From Lachnospiraceae bacterium (lineage in GTDB: Bacteria > Bacillota > Clostridia > Lachnospirales > Lachnospiraceae), in NCBI GenBank assembly GCA_017617545.1, contig JAFZVZ010000044.1, positions 62,001 through 126,000 of the forward strand: a stretch of 64,000 bases of DNA, given 5' to 3'. The notes beneath the pieces were generated by a model, which searched no databases, was not told where the DNA came from, and saw only the letters and a program-made list of their open reading frames with translations. Position 1 is the stretch's first letter; every line of letters starts with the position of its first letter. A program made the position numbers and the translations under genes. Positions 18,251 to 26,248 of the stretch are shown here, piece by piece.

Positions 18251-18294
18251 CACAGGAAGGCGCCTTCACGGGCGTCGGAAAGGTTGGGAACAGC

Positions 18295-20352
18295 ATGGGT
18301 ATGATCAAACCCGGAACATTTATCGGGGATCGCTATGAGATCTTGGACAAGATCGGTTCCGGCGGTATGGCGGACGTGTACAAGGCCAAATGCCACCGTT
18401 TGAACCGTTTTGTTGCGATCAAGATACTGAAACCTGAATTTTCCGCCGACGAGTCGTTCGTCTCGAAATTCCGAGGCGAGGCGCAGTCGTGCGCAGGGTT
18501 GACGCATCCGAATATCGTCAGTGTGTTCGATGTCGGCGACGACGGCGATCTTCACTACATCGTGATGGAGCTTGTCGAGGGCATCACGCTCAAGCGGTTT
18601 ATCGAGCGCAAGGGCCGCCTCGATGTCAAGGAGGCAGTCGGCATCGCGATCCAGATCGCGATGGGTCTCGACACGGCGCATCAGCATCATGTGGTGCACC
18701 GAGACATCAAGCCGCAGAACATCATCATTTCCAAGGAAGGCAAGGTCAAGGTTGCGGACTTCGGTATCGCACGCGCGGTATCCCAGACGACGACCATCGA
18801 CAATTATTCGCAAAATATCGGCTCCGTGCATTATCTTTCGCCGGAGCAGGCACGCGGCGGCTTCAGCGATGAGCGCAGCGATATCTATTCGCTCGGCGTG
18901 ACGCTGTATGAGATGCTGGCCGGACATGTGCCGTTCACCGGCGACAACGCGGTTTCCGTCGCGCTTCTGCATGTTCACGGCGAGGCACAGCCTCTGTCGG
19001 AGGTCAATCCGACCGTGCCGTCGAGCATTGAGAAGATCGTCGAAAAATGTATGCAGAAGAAGCCCGAGCGCCGCTATATGACGACGAACGAGCTGATCAC
19101 CGATCTGAAGAAGGCGATCGTAGATCCCGAGGGTGATTTCGTCAAGATCGCCACCGTGATGGACGGCGCGAAGACGCGTCCGATCACACCGGGCGAGATG
19201 AGCGAGATCAAGGCGGAGGTTGCCGTACAGAGCGATTCGTTCGACGATGACGATGAGTTCGAGGACGAGGAAGCAAACCGTCAGAAGGCAGCGGCAACGC
19301 TTGCATCCAAGCGCCGTCGCCGTGACGAGGATGACGACGATGACGATGATGAAGACCTGGATACCATGGGCGGAAACACCGAGAAGTTCGTCATCGCGCT
19401 GAGTGTGCTTCTTGTGATCGCTGTCGCGGTCGGTGCCATCTACCTGATCACGAAGATCGTCAGCGGCGGCATCAAGCTGCCTGAGCCGAAGGGACTGATC
19501 CTGACGCCGACGAGCACGCCGACGCCGAAGCCGTCCACGACGCCGACGCCGAAGGTGTTCTACATGCCCAGCTACAAGGGTCTTGACTACAATGTCGCCA
19601 TTGAGAAACTGGAAGCGCTCGACATGAAGCTGTCGATCACGTATGAGGCGGCAACCCAGTACTATGAAGATTTCCCTGTTTCCGGACAGGTTGTAGGACA
19701 GATACCGGGCGTCGGTGAGGGCCTCAAGGAAGGCGACAGCGTACGCCTCATCTACAGTATCGGCAAGGAACAGATCGATATTCCGGATTTCCGCGGCATG
19801 ACGGAGCAGCAGGTGCGCTCCACGCTCGGCAACAAACTGTCAGTCCGTATCGACTGGGTTGAGAGCGACAGCGTCGAGGAGAACCGTGTAGTAGATACTC
19901 AGCCGAGAGCCGGGGAGAAGCTTCCTCTTGGCTCCACGCTGATCGTAATATTGAGCCAGGGCAACTCGAGAGTTACCGATGTGCCGGATGTTGTCGGCAT
20001 GAAGGAAGTTGATGCGAAGGTACAGCTGGTCGCAGCGAAGCTCAACTACCAGTCGGAGGTCGTGTTCAGTGATACCATTGAAGCGGGCGTGGTAATCTCG
20101 CAGTCGCCTACTGCATCCGCAGGTAAGGTGGAGAGAGGTTCCATCGTCAAGCTGGTAGTCAGCGGAGGCGTTGCGCCGACCGCAACACCGACACCGGAAC
20201 CGCTGCCGACGGATACGCCGACACCGACACCGGAGCCGGCTCCGGCAACCGCGACACCGACACCGGAACCGCCGCCGGCAACCGCAACTCCGACACCGGA
20301 GCCGCCGCCGGCAACCGCAACTCCGACGCCGGAACCGCCGCCGGAGACCTGA
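18295..20352 (+). CDS. prkC: PASTA-domain Ser/Thr protein kinase PrkC/Stk
   Basis: Membrane kinase sensing wall fragments. The P-loop GSGGMADVYK is at residues 21-30, HRDIKPQN near 138, and DFG follows. A juxtamembrane linker holds a DEDDDDDDDED run, a single TM helix spans about 361-387, and three extracellular PASTA repeats follow (opening near MPSYKG, IPDFRG and VPDVVG). The protein ends in a Pro/Thr/Glu-rich tail with three tandem 11-residue ATATPTPEPPP units, a possible wall-spanning spacer placed unusually after the PASTA domains. I chose the ATG at 18295 (685 residues), although a TTG at 18247 overlapping the phosphatase stop is possible. Confidence 0.93.
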   Translation: MGMIKPGTFIGDRYEILDKIGSGGMADVYKAKCHRLNRFVAIKILKPEFSADESFVSKFRGEAQSCAGLTHPNIVSVFDVGDDGDLHYIVMELVEGITLKRFIERKGRLDVKEAVGIAIQIAMGLDTAHQHHVVHRDIKPQNIIISKEGKVKVADFGIARAVSQTTTIDNYSQNIGSVHYLSPEQARGGFSDERSDIYSLGVTLYEMLAGHVPFTGDNAVSVALLHVHGEAQPLSEVNPTVPSSIEKIVEKCMQKKPERRYMTTNELITDLKKAIVDPEGDFVKIATVMDGAKTRPITPGEMSEIKAEVAVQSDSFDDDDEFEDEEANRQKAAATLASKRRRRDEDDDDDDDEDLDTMGGNTEKFVIALSVLLVIAVAVGAIYLITKIVSGGIKLPEPKGLILTPTSTPTPKPSTTPTPKVFYMPSYKGLDYNVAIEKLEALDMKLSITYEAATQYYEDFPVSGQVVGQIPGVGEGLKEGDSVRLIYSIGKEQIDIPDFRGMTEQQVRSTLGNKLSVRIDWVESDSVEENRVVDTQPRAGEKLPLGSTLIVILSQGNSRVTDVPDVVGMKEVDAKVQLVAAKLNYQSEVVFSDTIEAGVVISQSPTASAGKVERGSIVKLVVSGGVAPTATPTPEPLPTDTPTPTPEPAPATATPTPEPPPATATPTPEPPPATATPTPEPPPET
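20245..20343 (+). repeat. 33-bp tandem repeat, three copies, encoding ATATPTPEPPP
   Basis: Three in-frame 33-base units at the 3' end of the kinase gene, differing only at a few wobble positions. They encode the Pro/Thr-rich tail and could vary in copy number between strains by slippage or unequal recombination. Confidence 0.8.
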
Positions 20353-20364
20353 GGCACGTAGCAT

Positions 20365-21297
20365 ATGGAGCAATACCAAGGAAAGATAACTAAGGGCGTC
20401 GGCGGGAACTATGAGGTCCATGTCGAAGGGATCGGAACAGTTCTCTGCCGCGCCAAGGGCATATTGCGATACCGCAGGATGCAGCCGCTGATCGGCGACA
20501 ATGTCACGATCACGGTGGACGACACGGGAGCCGGCAACATCGCCGAGATCCTCCCACGCGAGAACGAGCTCGTGCGTCCTGCGATCGCCAATGTCGATCA
20601 GGCGCTTTTGGTGTGCGCCATTCGGGAACCGGAGTTCCATCCGAATCTTCTCGATCGTTTTCTGATCCTGATGAGTCGGCAGAACATGCCGGTTCTTGTG
20701 TGTTTTAACAAGACGGACCTCGCGGAGACCGGGGAGGCGGAGCAGTTGTGCCGCATCTACGGAAACTGCGGCGCGCGCGTGTTTATCACGCAGGCGAGCA
20801 ACCCCGAGACGCTTAAGGAACTTCGGGATGCTCTTCGCGGGAAGACGACCGTACTTGCCGGCCCCTCGGGCGTCGGCAAATCAACGATCATGAACGCGAT
20901 GCAGCCGGAGGCCGCGATGGAGATCGGCGAGCTCAGCGAGAAGATCAAGCGGGGCAAGCAGACGACACGCCACACGCAGCTGTTCTGCATCGAACACAAC
21001 ACGTATCTCTGCGATACGCCGGGGTTCAGCTCCCTGTATCTGGCGGATATCCTGCCGGAGGAGCTCGGGGAGTATTTTCCGGAGTTTACCGAGTATGCGG
21101 GGCAGTGCCGCTACCCGGATTGCCGTCACCTGCAGGAGCCGGACTGCGCCGTTCGCAGCGCGGTGGAGAGCGGGGCAATCTCGAAGGAGCGGTACGCGAG
21201 TTATCAGCTGTTGTTCGAGGAGCTTTCGGGAAGACGGATCATCTATTCCCGCAAGCCCAAGCATGAGGACAGTCCGGGCGCCAAGGACGGAAAGTAA
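20365..21297 (+). CDS. rsgA: Ribosome small-subunit GTPase RsgA
   Basis: Circularly permuted GTPase assisting late 30S maturation. An N-terminal OB fold (about 1-70) is followed by the permuted G motifs: FNKTDL (G4), GPSGVGKST (G1, about 166-174) and DTPGFSS (G3). The C-terminal zinc-binding region has CRYPDCRHLQEPDC. 310 residues. It starts 12 bases after the kinase stop. rpe follows, as in many Firmicutes. Confidence 0.96.
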   Translation: MEQYQGKITKGVGGNYEVHVEGIGTVLCRAKGILRYRRMQPLIGDNVTITVDDTGAGNIAEILPRENELVRPAIANVDQALLVCAIREPEFHPNLLDRFLILMSRQNMPVLVCFNKTDLAETGEAEQLCRIYGNCGARVFITQASNPETLKELRDALRGKTTVLAGPSGVGKSTIMNAMQPEAAMEIGELSEKIKRGKQTTRHTQLFCIEHNTYLCDTPGFSSLYLADILPEELGEYFPEFTEYAGQCRYPDCRHLQEPDCAVRSAVESGAISKERYASYQLLFEELSGRRIIYSRKPKHEDSPGAKDGK

Positions 21298-21382
21298 AAC
21301 CGCCGTGCGCTGTGACGAACGTTGCGCGAAAGAGGAAATACAGACAGGTCATTTTTCGAAAGATATTCGGAGGTATACGTAC

Positions 21383-22060
21383 ATGAATTGGCTGTCACCG
21401 TCGATCCTGGCGGCGGATTTCAACCGCCTGGGAGAACAGATCCGGTGTGTTCGTGACTGCGGCGCGCAGGCGCTGCATTTTGATGTGATGGACGGTATGT
21501 TCGTGCCGAGCATCAGCTTCGGAATGCCGGTGCTCGCGTCCATACGCAAGGAGACCGACCTGTTTCTGGACGTGCACCTGATGGTCCGCGAGCCGAGCCG
21601 CTACATCAAGGAGTTTGTCGAGAGCGGGGCAGACCTGATCACGGTGCATTATGAGGCCTGCAGCGATGTGATGCACACCGTCACGGCAGTCCGCGCGGCC
21701 GGTGTGAAGGTCGGATTGTCCATCCGCCCGGAGACGCCGGTTTCCGTGTTACGACCGTTTCTCGACAAGGTCGATCTGATCCTGATCATGTCGGTCAACC
21801 CCGGCTTCGGCGGGCAGACCTTCATGGAGGGAACGTACGACAAGCTGCGTGAGCTCCGCGCGCTGATCAAAGAGACGCTCGGCGCTTCCGCGGGAGAGGG
21901 CGTTCCCCGCGTTGAGGTGGACGGCGGGATCAATCTTAACAATGTCGCGTCTGTGTTAGAGGCGGGCGCAGATACCATAGTGACCGGAAGCGCGGTGTTC
22001 CACGGGGACATCGCGGACAATACAAACCGTTTTCTTGAGATCTTGCGAGCTCACGACTGA
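21383..22060 (+). CDS. rpe: Ribulose-phosphate 3-epimerase
   Basis: Interconverts ribulose 5-phosphate and xylulose 5-phosphate in the pentose phosphate pathway. It is a TIM barrel with SILAADF at the start, HFDVMDG (metal-binding His/Asp), DVHLMV, MSVNPGFGGQ and the phosphate-binding EVDGGI and TGSAVF segments. The ATG at 21383 with GGAGG 12-16 bases upstream gives the family length of 225; the frame is open further upstream but without similarity. Confidence 0.96.
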   Translation: MNWLSPSILAADFNRLGEQIRCVRDCGAQALHFDVMDGMFVPSISFGMPVLASIRKETDLFLDVHLMVREPSRYIKEFVESGADLITVHYEACSDVMHTVTAVRAAGVKVGLSIRPETPVSVLRPFLDKVDLILIMSVNPGFGGQTFMEGTYDKLRELRALIKETLGASAGEGVPRVEVDGGINLNNVASVLEAGADTIVTGSAVFHGDIADNTNRFLEILRAHD

Positions 22061-22081
22061 CTTGGGAGATCGTGTGAAACC

Positions 22082-24061
22082 ATGATGAACCGTGATCCCG
22101 GGAGGGAGGCACGGACGAGAGATGCGCTTATGAGGAAAATGCAGGGACAATCGAGAATATGGATCGCGGTATGCCTTGTGTTGTGCATGCTGTTTCTGAC
22201 TGCGTGCGGCGCGGGGTCGGAGGTCGACACCAGACCGGCTAAGTCGGAGGAGGATGCCGCTCTGACGCAGGCCGCGAAGCTGACGGAAGCCGCGTCCAAA
22301 GTGACGAACACGCCGAGTGTCACGCCGACACCGGAGGTTGACCTCGGGGAGGCCGCTTTGTTGGAACTGATCGAAGTTCTGAAGGAGGCGGAGTACACGG
22401 TAGACGAATCGTATCGCCAGATCAACGACGATGAGGAAGAGACGTACTCAAAGATCGTCGCTGCCGCGGCCGTCATGAAGGAAGCTTCGGCACAGCTGCG
22501 GGAGATGAAGGCGAGAGCCGACAAGATCCCGAATCTGGACGCGAACATCCGGGACGCGGCCAATGAGTATTTTGAGATGGTGATCTTTTCGCGGGAGTCG
22601 CTGCAGGAGGTGTACCATTTCTTCGAGCAGCAGCTTCAGGTATATTTGGAGCTGATCCCCGACGCCGACAAATACAACTTCAGAGACTACTGTGAAGCTC
22701 TGGACGTATGGTATGAGGGACAGAAGGAGATCATCGACGCGATCAAGGAGGTTCCCTCCTGCGTGCAGTCGGAGTGGAACAACTTCAAGCGCACTTACGA
22801 GCTCAACGAGACGATCATCACGAAGGCGAACAAGGCCGTGTCTTTGAACGACTGGCTGCGGTATTATTCCTGCCAGTGTCTCATGAAGAGATTTGCCACG
22901 GCGGAGGAGAAGGATTTCGACGCGCTGATCGCGAGCCTCGGCAGCGAGGTGGATTTTGCGAAGAATCAGGCGAACGTTGCCTGCGACCTTGCGTGGGAGA
23001 TCTATAACTGCGCCGGGATCGGACGCGATGCGCGCGTGGCGCACGTGTTTGAGAACAACCGCCACGGCAAGATCAGGGTCGATTACGATGCGATCGAGAC
23101 CATATATCCGGCACTGTATAACACGTACAACGCGTTTGTGATCATCAAGACGGGCTGCCTCAGCGGCACGCGCAGGATCACCGTGGAAGCGGAGATCCCG
23201 GGCTACACGCAGAAGTACCGCCAGACGTTCACGCTGGACGCGTCCTACCGCACGATACCGATCAAGCCTCCGGTGCTCACCGGGAACGTTGATTTTTCTG
23301 CCGCGAAAAATGCGCAGATCGTCGTTTCTGTCTACGAGCAGGACGGGTACACGCTGATCGATTCGCAGAGTTTCCCCGTGACGCTCAAGAGCCGCAACGA
23401 TTTCGAGTGGTCGAGTGACGAGTACGGTATCTCCACGCAGGACAACATTTTGTGCTACCTGACTCCGGAGTCGACCGCGATCACGCAGCTCAAGCGGACG
23501 GCGATCGACGAGATCTCGGCGATGACCGACGGACGGATGGAATCCTTCGCAGGGTACCAAGGAAGCCAGTGGGATCACCGTGTGATCACGTACCTTGAGG
23601 CGGCGGGCATCATGCGTGCGCTCAATGTGCTGGGCGTGCGGTACAACATGGATCCGTTCTCGCTGAGCAACAGCAATCAGCACATTCTGTTCCCGAGCGA
23701 GGTTCTTGAAACCCGGAGCGGCCTGTGCATCGAGACATCGCTTGTTGTCGCGAGCGCGCTGCAGAGCGCGGGAATGCATGCGTTCCTCATATTCCCCGAG
23801 GGACACGCGCAGGTCGCGGTGGAGACGTGGACGGGCTCGGGCGAGTACCTCCTGATCGAGACGACAGCGCTGACGGGCGGAAACAATTCGCGGCAGATCT
23901 TCATCGACGGCGCGAATAACCTGATCAACAACAAATACCCGAAAGGTCCGATCGAATACCTCACGGATTCGGAGTGGCACGATTACCTCCTGAACGAGGT
24001 GGAGTACATCGTCGACTGCGACGACTCGACTGTTTTGGGCCTCACCGCATTTTCCAACTGA
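22082..24061 (+). CDS. Lipoprotein with C-terminal transglutaminase-like domain
   Basis: Predicted exported lipoprotein: a hydrophobic segment ends in the lipobox LTAC with the lipidated Cys at residue 42 from this start, or 26 if the ATG at 22130 is used. A helical, Glu-rich region with TPSVTPTPE follows, then a beta-rich middle. The C-terminal part looks like a transglutaminase/papain-type core: SGLCIETSLV (Cys near 549), GHAQVAVETW (His near 575) and an acidic residue in LLIETTAL. It may be a protease or amidase at the cell surface, or an inactive binding module. It lies between rpe and ychF with no functional link visible. Substrate unknown. Confidence 0.7.
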   Translation: MMNRDPGREARTRDALMRKMQGQSRIWIAVCLVLCMLFLTACGAGSEVDTRPAKSEEDAALTQAAKLTEAASKVTNTPSVTPTPEVDLGEAALLELIEVLKEAEYTVDESYRQINDDEEETYSKIVAAAAVMKEASAQLREMKARADKIPNLDANIRDAANEYFEMVIFSRESLQEVYHFFEQQLQVYLELIPDADKYNFRDYCEALDVWYEGQKEIIDAIKEVPSCVQSEWNNFKRTYELNETIITKANKAVSLNDWLRYYSCQCLMKRFATAEEKDFDALIASLGSEVDFAKNQANVACDLAWEIYNCAGIGRDARVAHVFENNRHGKIRVDYDAIETIYPALYNTYNAFVIIKTGCLSGTRRITVEAEIPGYTQKYRQTFTLDASYRTIPIKPPVLTGNVDFSAAKNAQIVVSVYEQDGYTLIDSQSFPVTLKSRNDFEWSSDEYGISTQDNILCYLTPESTAITQLKRTAIDEISAMTDGRMESFAGYQGSQWDHRVITYLEAAGIMRALNVLGVRYNMDPFSLSNSNQHILFPSEVLETRSGLCIETSLVVASALQSAGMHAFLIFPEGHAQVAVETWTGSGEYLLIETTALTGGNNSRQIFIDGANNLINNKYPKGPIEYLTDSEWHDYLLNEVEYIVDCDDSTVLGLTAFSN

Positions 24062-24086
24062 TGTGTGTGAATGAGCAAGCATACAA

Positions 24087-24108
24087 CGGAAAATGGACTC
24101 ATTTTCCG
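24087..24108. repeat. Inverted pair of the 9-mer CGGAAAATG
   Basis: CGGAAAATG (24087-24095), four bases GACT, then CATTTTCCG (24100-24108). It is a perfect 9-bp hairpin 26 bases after the lipoprotein stop and 27 bases before ychF. No T-tract follows. It is one of two inverted pairs of the dispersed 9-mer in the window. Confidence 0.7.
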
Positions 24109-24134
24109 ACAGATATACAAAGGAGTTTTTAACC

Positions 24135-25232
24135 ATGAAGTTAGGCATTGTAGGTCTTCCCAATGTCGGGAAGAGCACGCTGTTCAATTCACTGACGAAA
24201 GCAGGCGCGGAGTCGGCCAACTATCCGTTCTGCACGATCGACCCCAACGTGGGTGTCGTGACCGTGCCGGACGCTCGGCTCGGCGTTCTGACGGAGATGT
24301 ATCAGTCCAAACGGACCATTCCCGCGGTCGTGGAGTTCGTCGACATCGCAGGTCTTGTGAAGGGCGCGTCCCAGGGTGAGGGCCTCGGAAACCAGTTCCT
24401 GTCGCACATCCGTGAGACGGACGCGATCGTGCATGTGGTACGCTGCTTTGACGACGCCAACATCATCCATGTCGACGGTTCGGTGGACCCGATCCGCGAT
24501 ATCGAGACGATCAACCTTGAGCTGATCTTCGCCGATATGGAGACGGTCGAGCGCCGCATCGCCAAGGTCGGCAGAGCCGCGAGCTTTGACAAGGCGCAGG
24601 CGAAGGAGTGCGAGATGCTCAAGAAGATCAAGGAGCTTCTCGAAAACGGTAAGAAGGCGTGCGAGTTTGAGACCGACGACGAGGATGAGATCGGCTGGCT
24701 TCGCGGATACTCGCTGTTAACCAGAAAGCCTGTCATCTACGCGGCCAACGTGTCTGACGACGACATCGCGGACGACGGAGCGAACAATGAGTACGTTGCG
24801 AAGGTTCGCGAGTTCGCGAAGGAGGAGGGCTCCGAAGTCTTTGTCATCAGCGCGAGACTCGAGGAGGAGATCTCCGAGCTCGAGGAGGATGAGCGCAAGG
24901 AATTCCTCACCGAGATGGGCCTTGAGGAAGCCGGACTGGAGAAGCTGATCCGCGCGAGCTACCATCTGCTCGGCCTCATCAGTTTCCTGACGACGGGACC
25001 GGACGAGACGAGAGCCTGGACGATCACGAGAGGCATGAAGGCGCCTCAGGCGGCAGGCAAGATCCACACCGATTTCGAGCGCGGCTTCATCCGTGCCGAG
25101 GTTGTGGCGTACGACGATCTGGTCAGCTGCGGCGGCATGCTGCAGGCGAAGGAGAAAGGACTTGTCCGCTCCGAGGGCAAGGAGTACGTCGTGAAGGACG
25201 GCGACGTGATCCTGTTCCGCTTTAACGTATAA
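24135..25232 (+). CDS. ychF: Redox-regulated ATPase/GTPase YchF (EngD)
   Basis: OBG-family P-loop protein with ATP preference that associates with ribosomes. The product starts [15 protein letters not shown], with the Walker A motif at residues 7-15, [10 protein letters not shown] (G3) and a C-terminal TGS-like domain ending [11 protein letters not shown]. The ATG at 24135 behind AAAGGAG gives 365 residues, the family length. Confidence 0.96.
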   Translation: MKLGIVGLPNVGKSTLFNSLTKAGAESANYPFCTIDPNVGVVTVPDARLGVLTEMYQSKRTIPAVVEFVDIAGLVKGASQGEGLGNQFLSHIRETDAIVHVVRCFDDANIIHVDGSVDPIRDIETINLELIFADMETVERRIAKVGRAASFDKAQAKECEMLKKIKELLENGKKACEFETDDEDEIGWLRGYSLLTRKPVIYAANVSDDDIADDGANNEYVAKVREFAKEEGSEVFVISARLEEEISELEEDERKEFLTEMGLEEAGLEKLIRASYHLLGLISFLTTGPDETRAWTITRGMKAPQAAGKIHTDFERGFIRAEVVAYDDLVSCGGMLQAKEKGLVRSEGKEYVVKDGDVILFRFNV

Positions 25233-25255
25233 CTATTATTATAGGAGTGAATTCC

Positions 25256-26212
25256 ATGAATCACTTGCTCACCATTCTGGAACAGACGGATATCCGCTTC
25301 CCGGGTCTGAAGATCGTGCTTCGCAGTATCGGGGATGGTTTTCACGTGTTTGGGTTCCGCATTGCCTATTACGGCGTGTGCATCGGTCTCGCCATGGTCC
25401 TCGGCTATCTGCTTGCGGATCAGGTGGCGAAGAGGACGGGACAGAACCGGGATCTGTATCTGGATTTTACGATCATTGCCGTTATCCTTTCGGTGGCGGG
25501 AGCGCGGTTGTACTACGTGATCTTCAACTGGAAGCAGTTTGCCGATAACCCGCTCAGTGTGTTCAATCTCCGGACGGGCGGCCTTGCCATATACGGCGGC
25601 GTCATTGTCGGCGTGCTGACGGCGATCATATTTGCCAAAGTGAAGAAGCTCAATATCGGACAGTTCCTCGACACCGCAGTGCTCGGCCTTCTGACCGGTC
25701 AGATCATCGGCCGCTGGGGAAACTTCTTCAACCGCGAGTGCTTCGGTACATACACAAAGAGCCTTTTCGCGATGCAGGTCGATGTCCGCGACGTGAGCGG
25801 CTGGTTCAATCCGAACACGCCGGTCGCGGCCGTGTACAACGAATTCGGCAACCGCACGACGGCGCTTGAGCGTGTGCTGAAGATCCGCGAGAACGCGGAG
25901 ACGATCGAAGGGGCGACGTACATCAGCGTACATCCGACGTTCCTGTATGAATCCGTATGGAACCTCCTTTTGTTGATCATTCTTCTGATCCTCACGAAGC
26001 GTAAGCGCTTCGACGGTGAGATCCTTCTTCTCTATCTGTTCGGGTACGGTCTCGGCCGTCTCTGGATCGAGGGACTTCGCACGGATCAGCTGTTCCTGTT
26101 CGGAACGTCCATCGCCGTGTCGCAGCTGTTCAGCGGACTTCTGGTGATCGGATCTGCTGCGATCTTTGTACGATTCTGGAGAAAGAATCATAAGAAGAAA
26201 GCAACGGCATGA
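25256..26212 (+). CDS. lgt: Phosphatidylglycerol-prolipoprotein diacylglyceryl transferase
   Basis: Integral membrane enzyme that attaches diacylglycerol to the lipobox cysteine of prolipoproteins. It has several TM helices, the signature GRWGNFFNRECFG, and the C-terminal GLGRLWIEGLRTD segment with catalytic arginine. The upstream GTG at 25247 lies within the ribosome-binding site TAGGAG, so the ATG at 25256 is preferred (318 residues). It follows ychF by 23 bases. It would modify both lipoproteins in this window (22082 and 62093). Confidence 0.95.
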   Translation: MNHLLTILEQTDIRFPGLKIVLRSIGDGFHVFGFRIAYYGVCIGLAMVLGYLLADQVAKRTGQNRDLYLDFTIIAVILSVAGARLYYVIFNWKQFADNPLSVFNLRTGGLAIYGGVIVGVLTAIIFAKVKKLNIGQFLDTAVLGLLTGQIIGRWGNFFNRECFGTYTKSLFAMQVDVRDVSGWFNPNTPVAAVYNEFGNRTTALERVLKIRENAETIEGATYISVHPTFLYESVWNLLLLIILLILTKRKRFDGEILLLYLFGYGLGRLWIEGLRTDQLFLFGTSIAVSQLFSGLLVIGSAAIFVRFWRKNHKKKATA

Positions 26213-26248
26213 CCGTTTGCGGTCTGACGAAGGAGAAGTGATACTCGC

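Noticed and set aside
18247-18294. TTG start overlapping the phosphatase stop for the PASTA kinase
   Set aside because: The overlap is attractive, but the 16 added residues show no kinase similarity and no SD is evident; the ATG at 18295 is preferred, with the alternative noted.
20245-20343. 33-bp repeats as a CRISPR-like array
   Set aside because: The units are contiguous without spacers, in frame, and encode a Pro/Thr tail.
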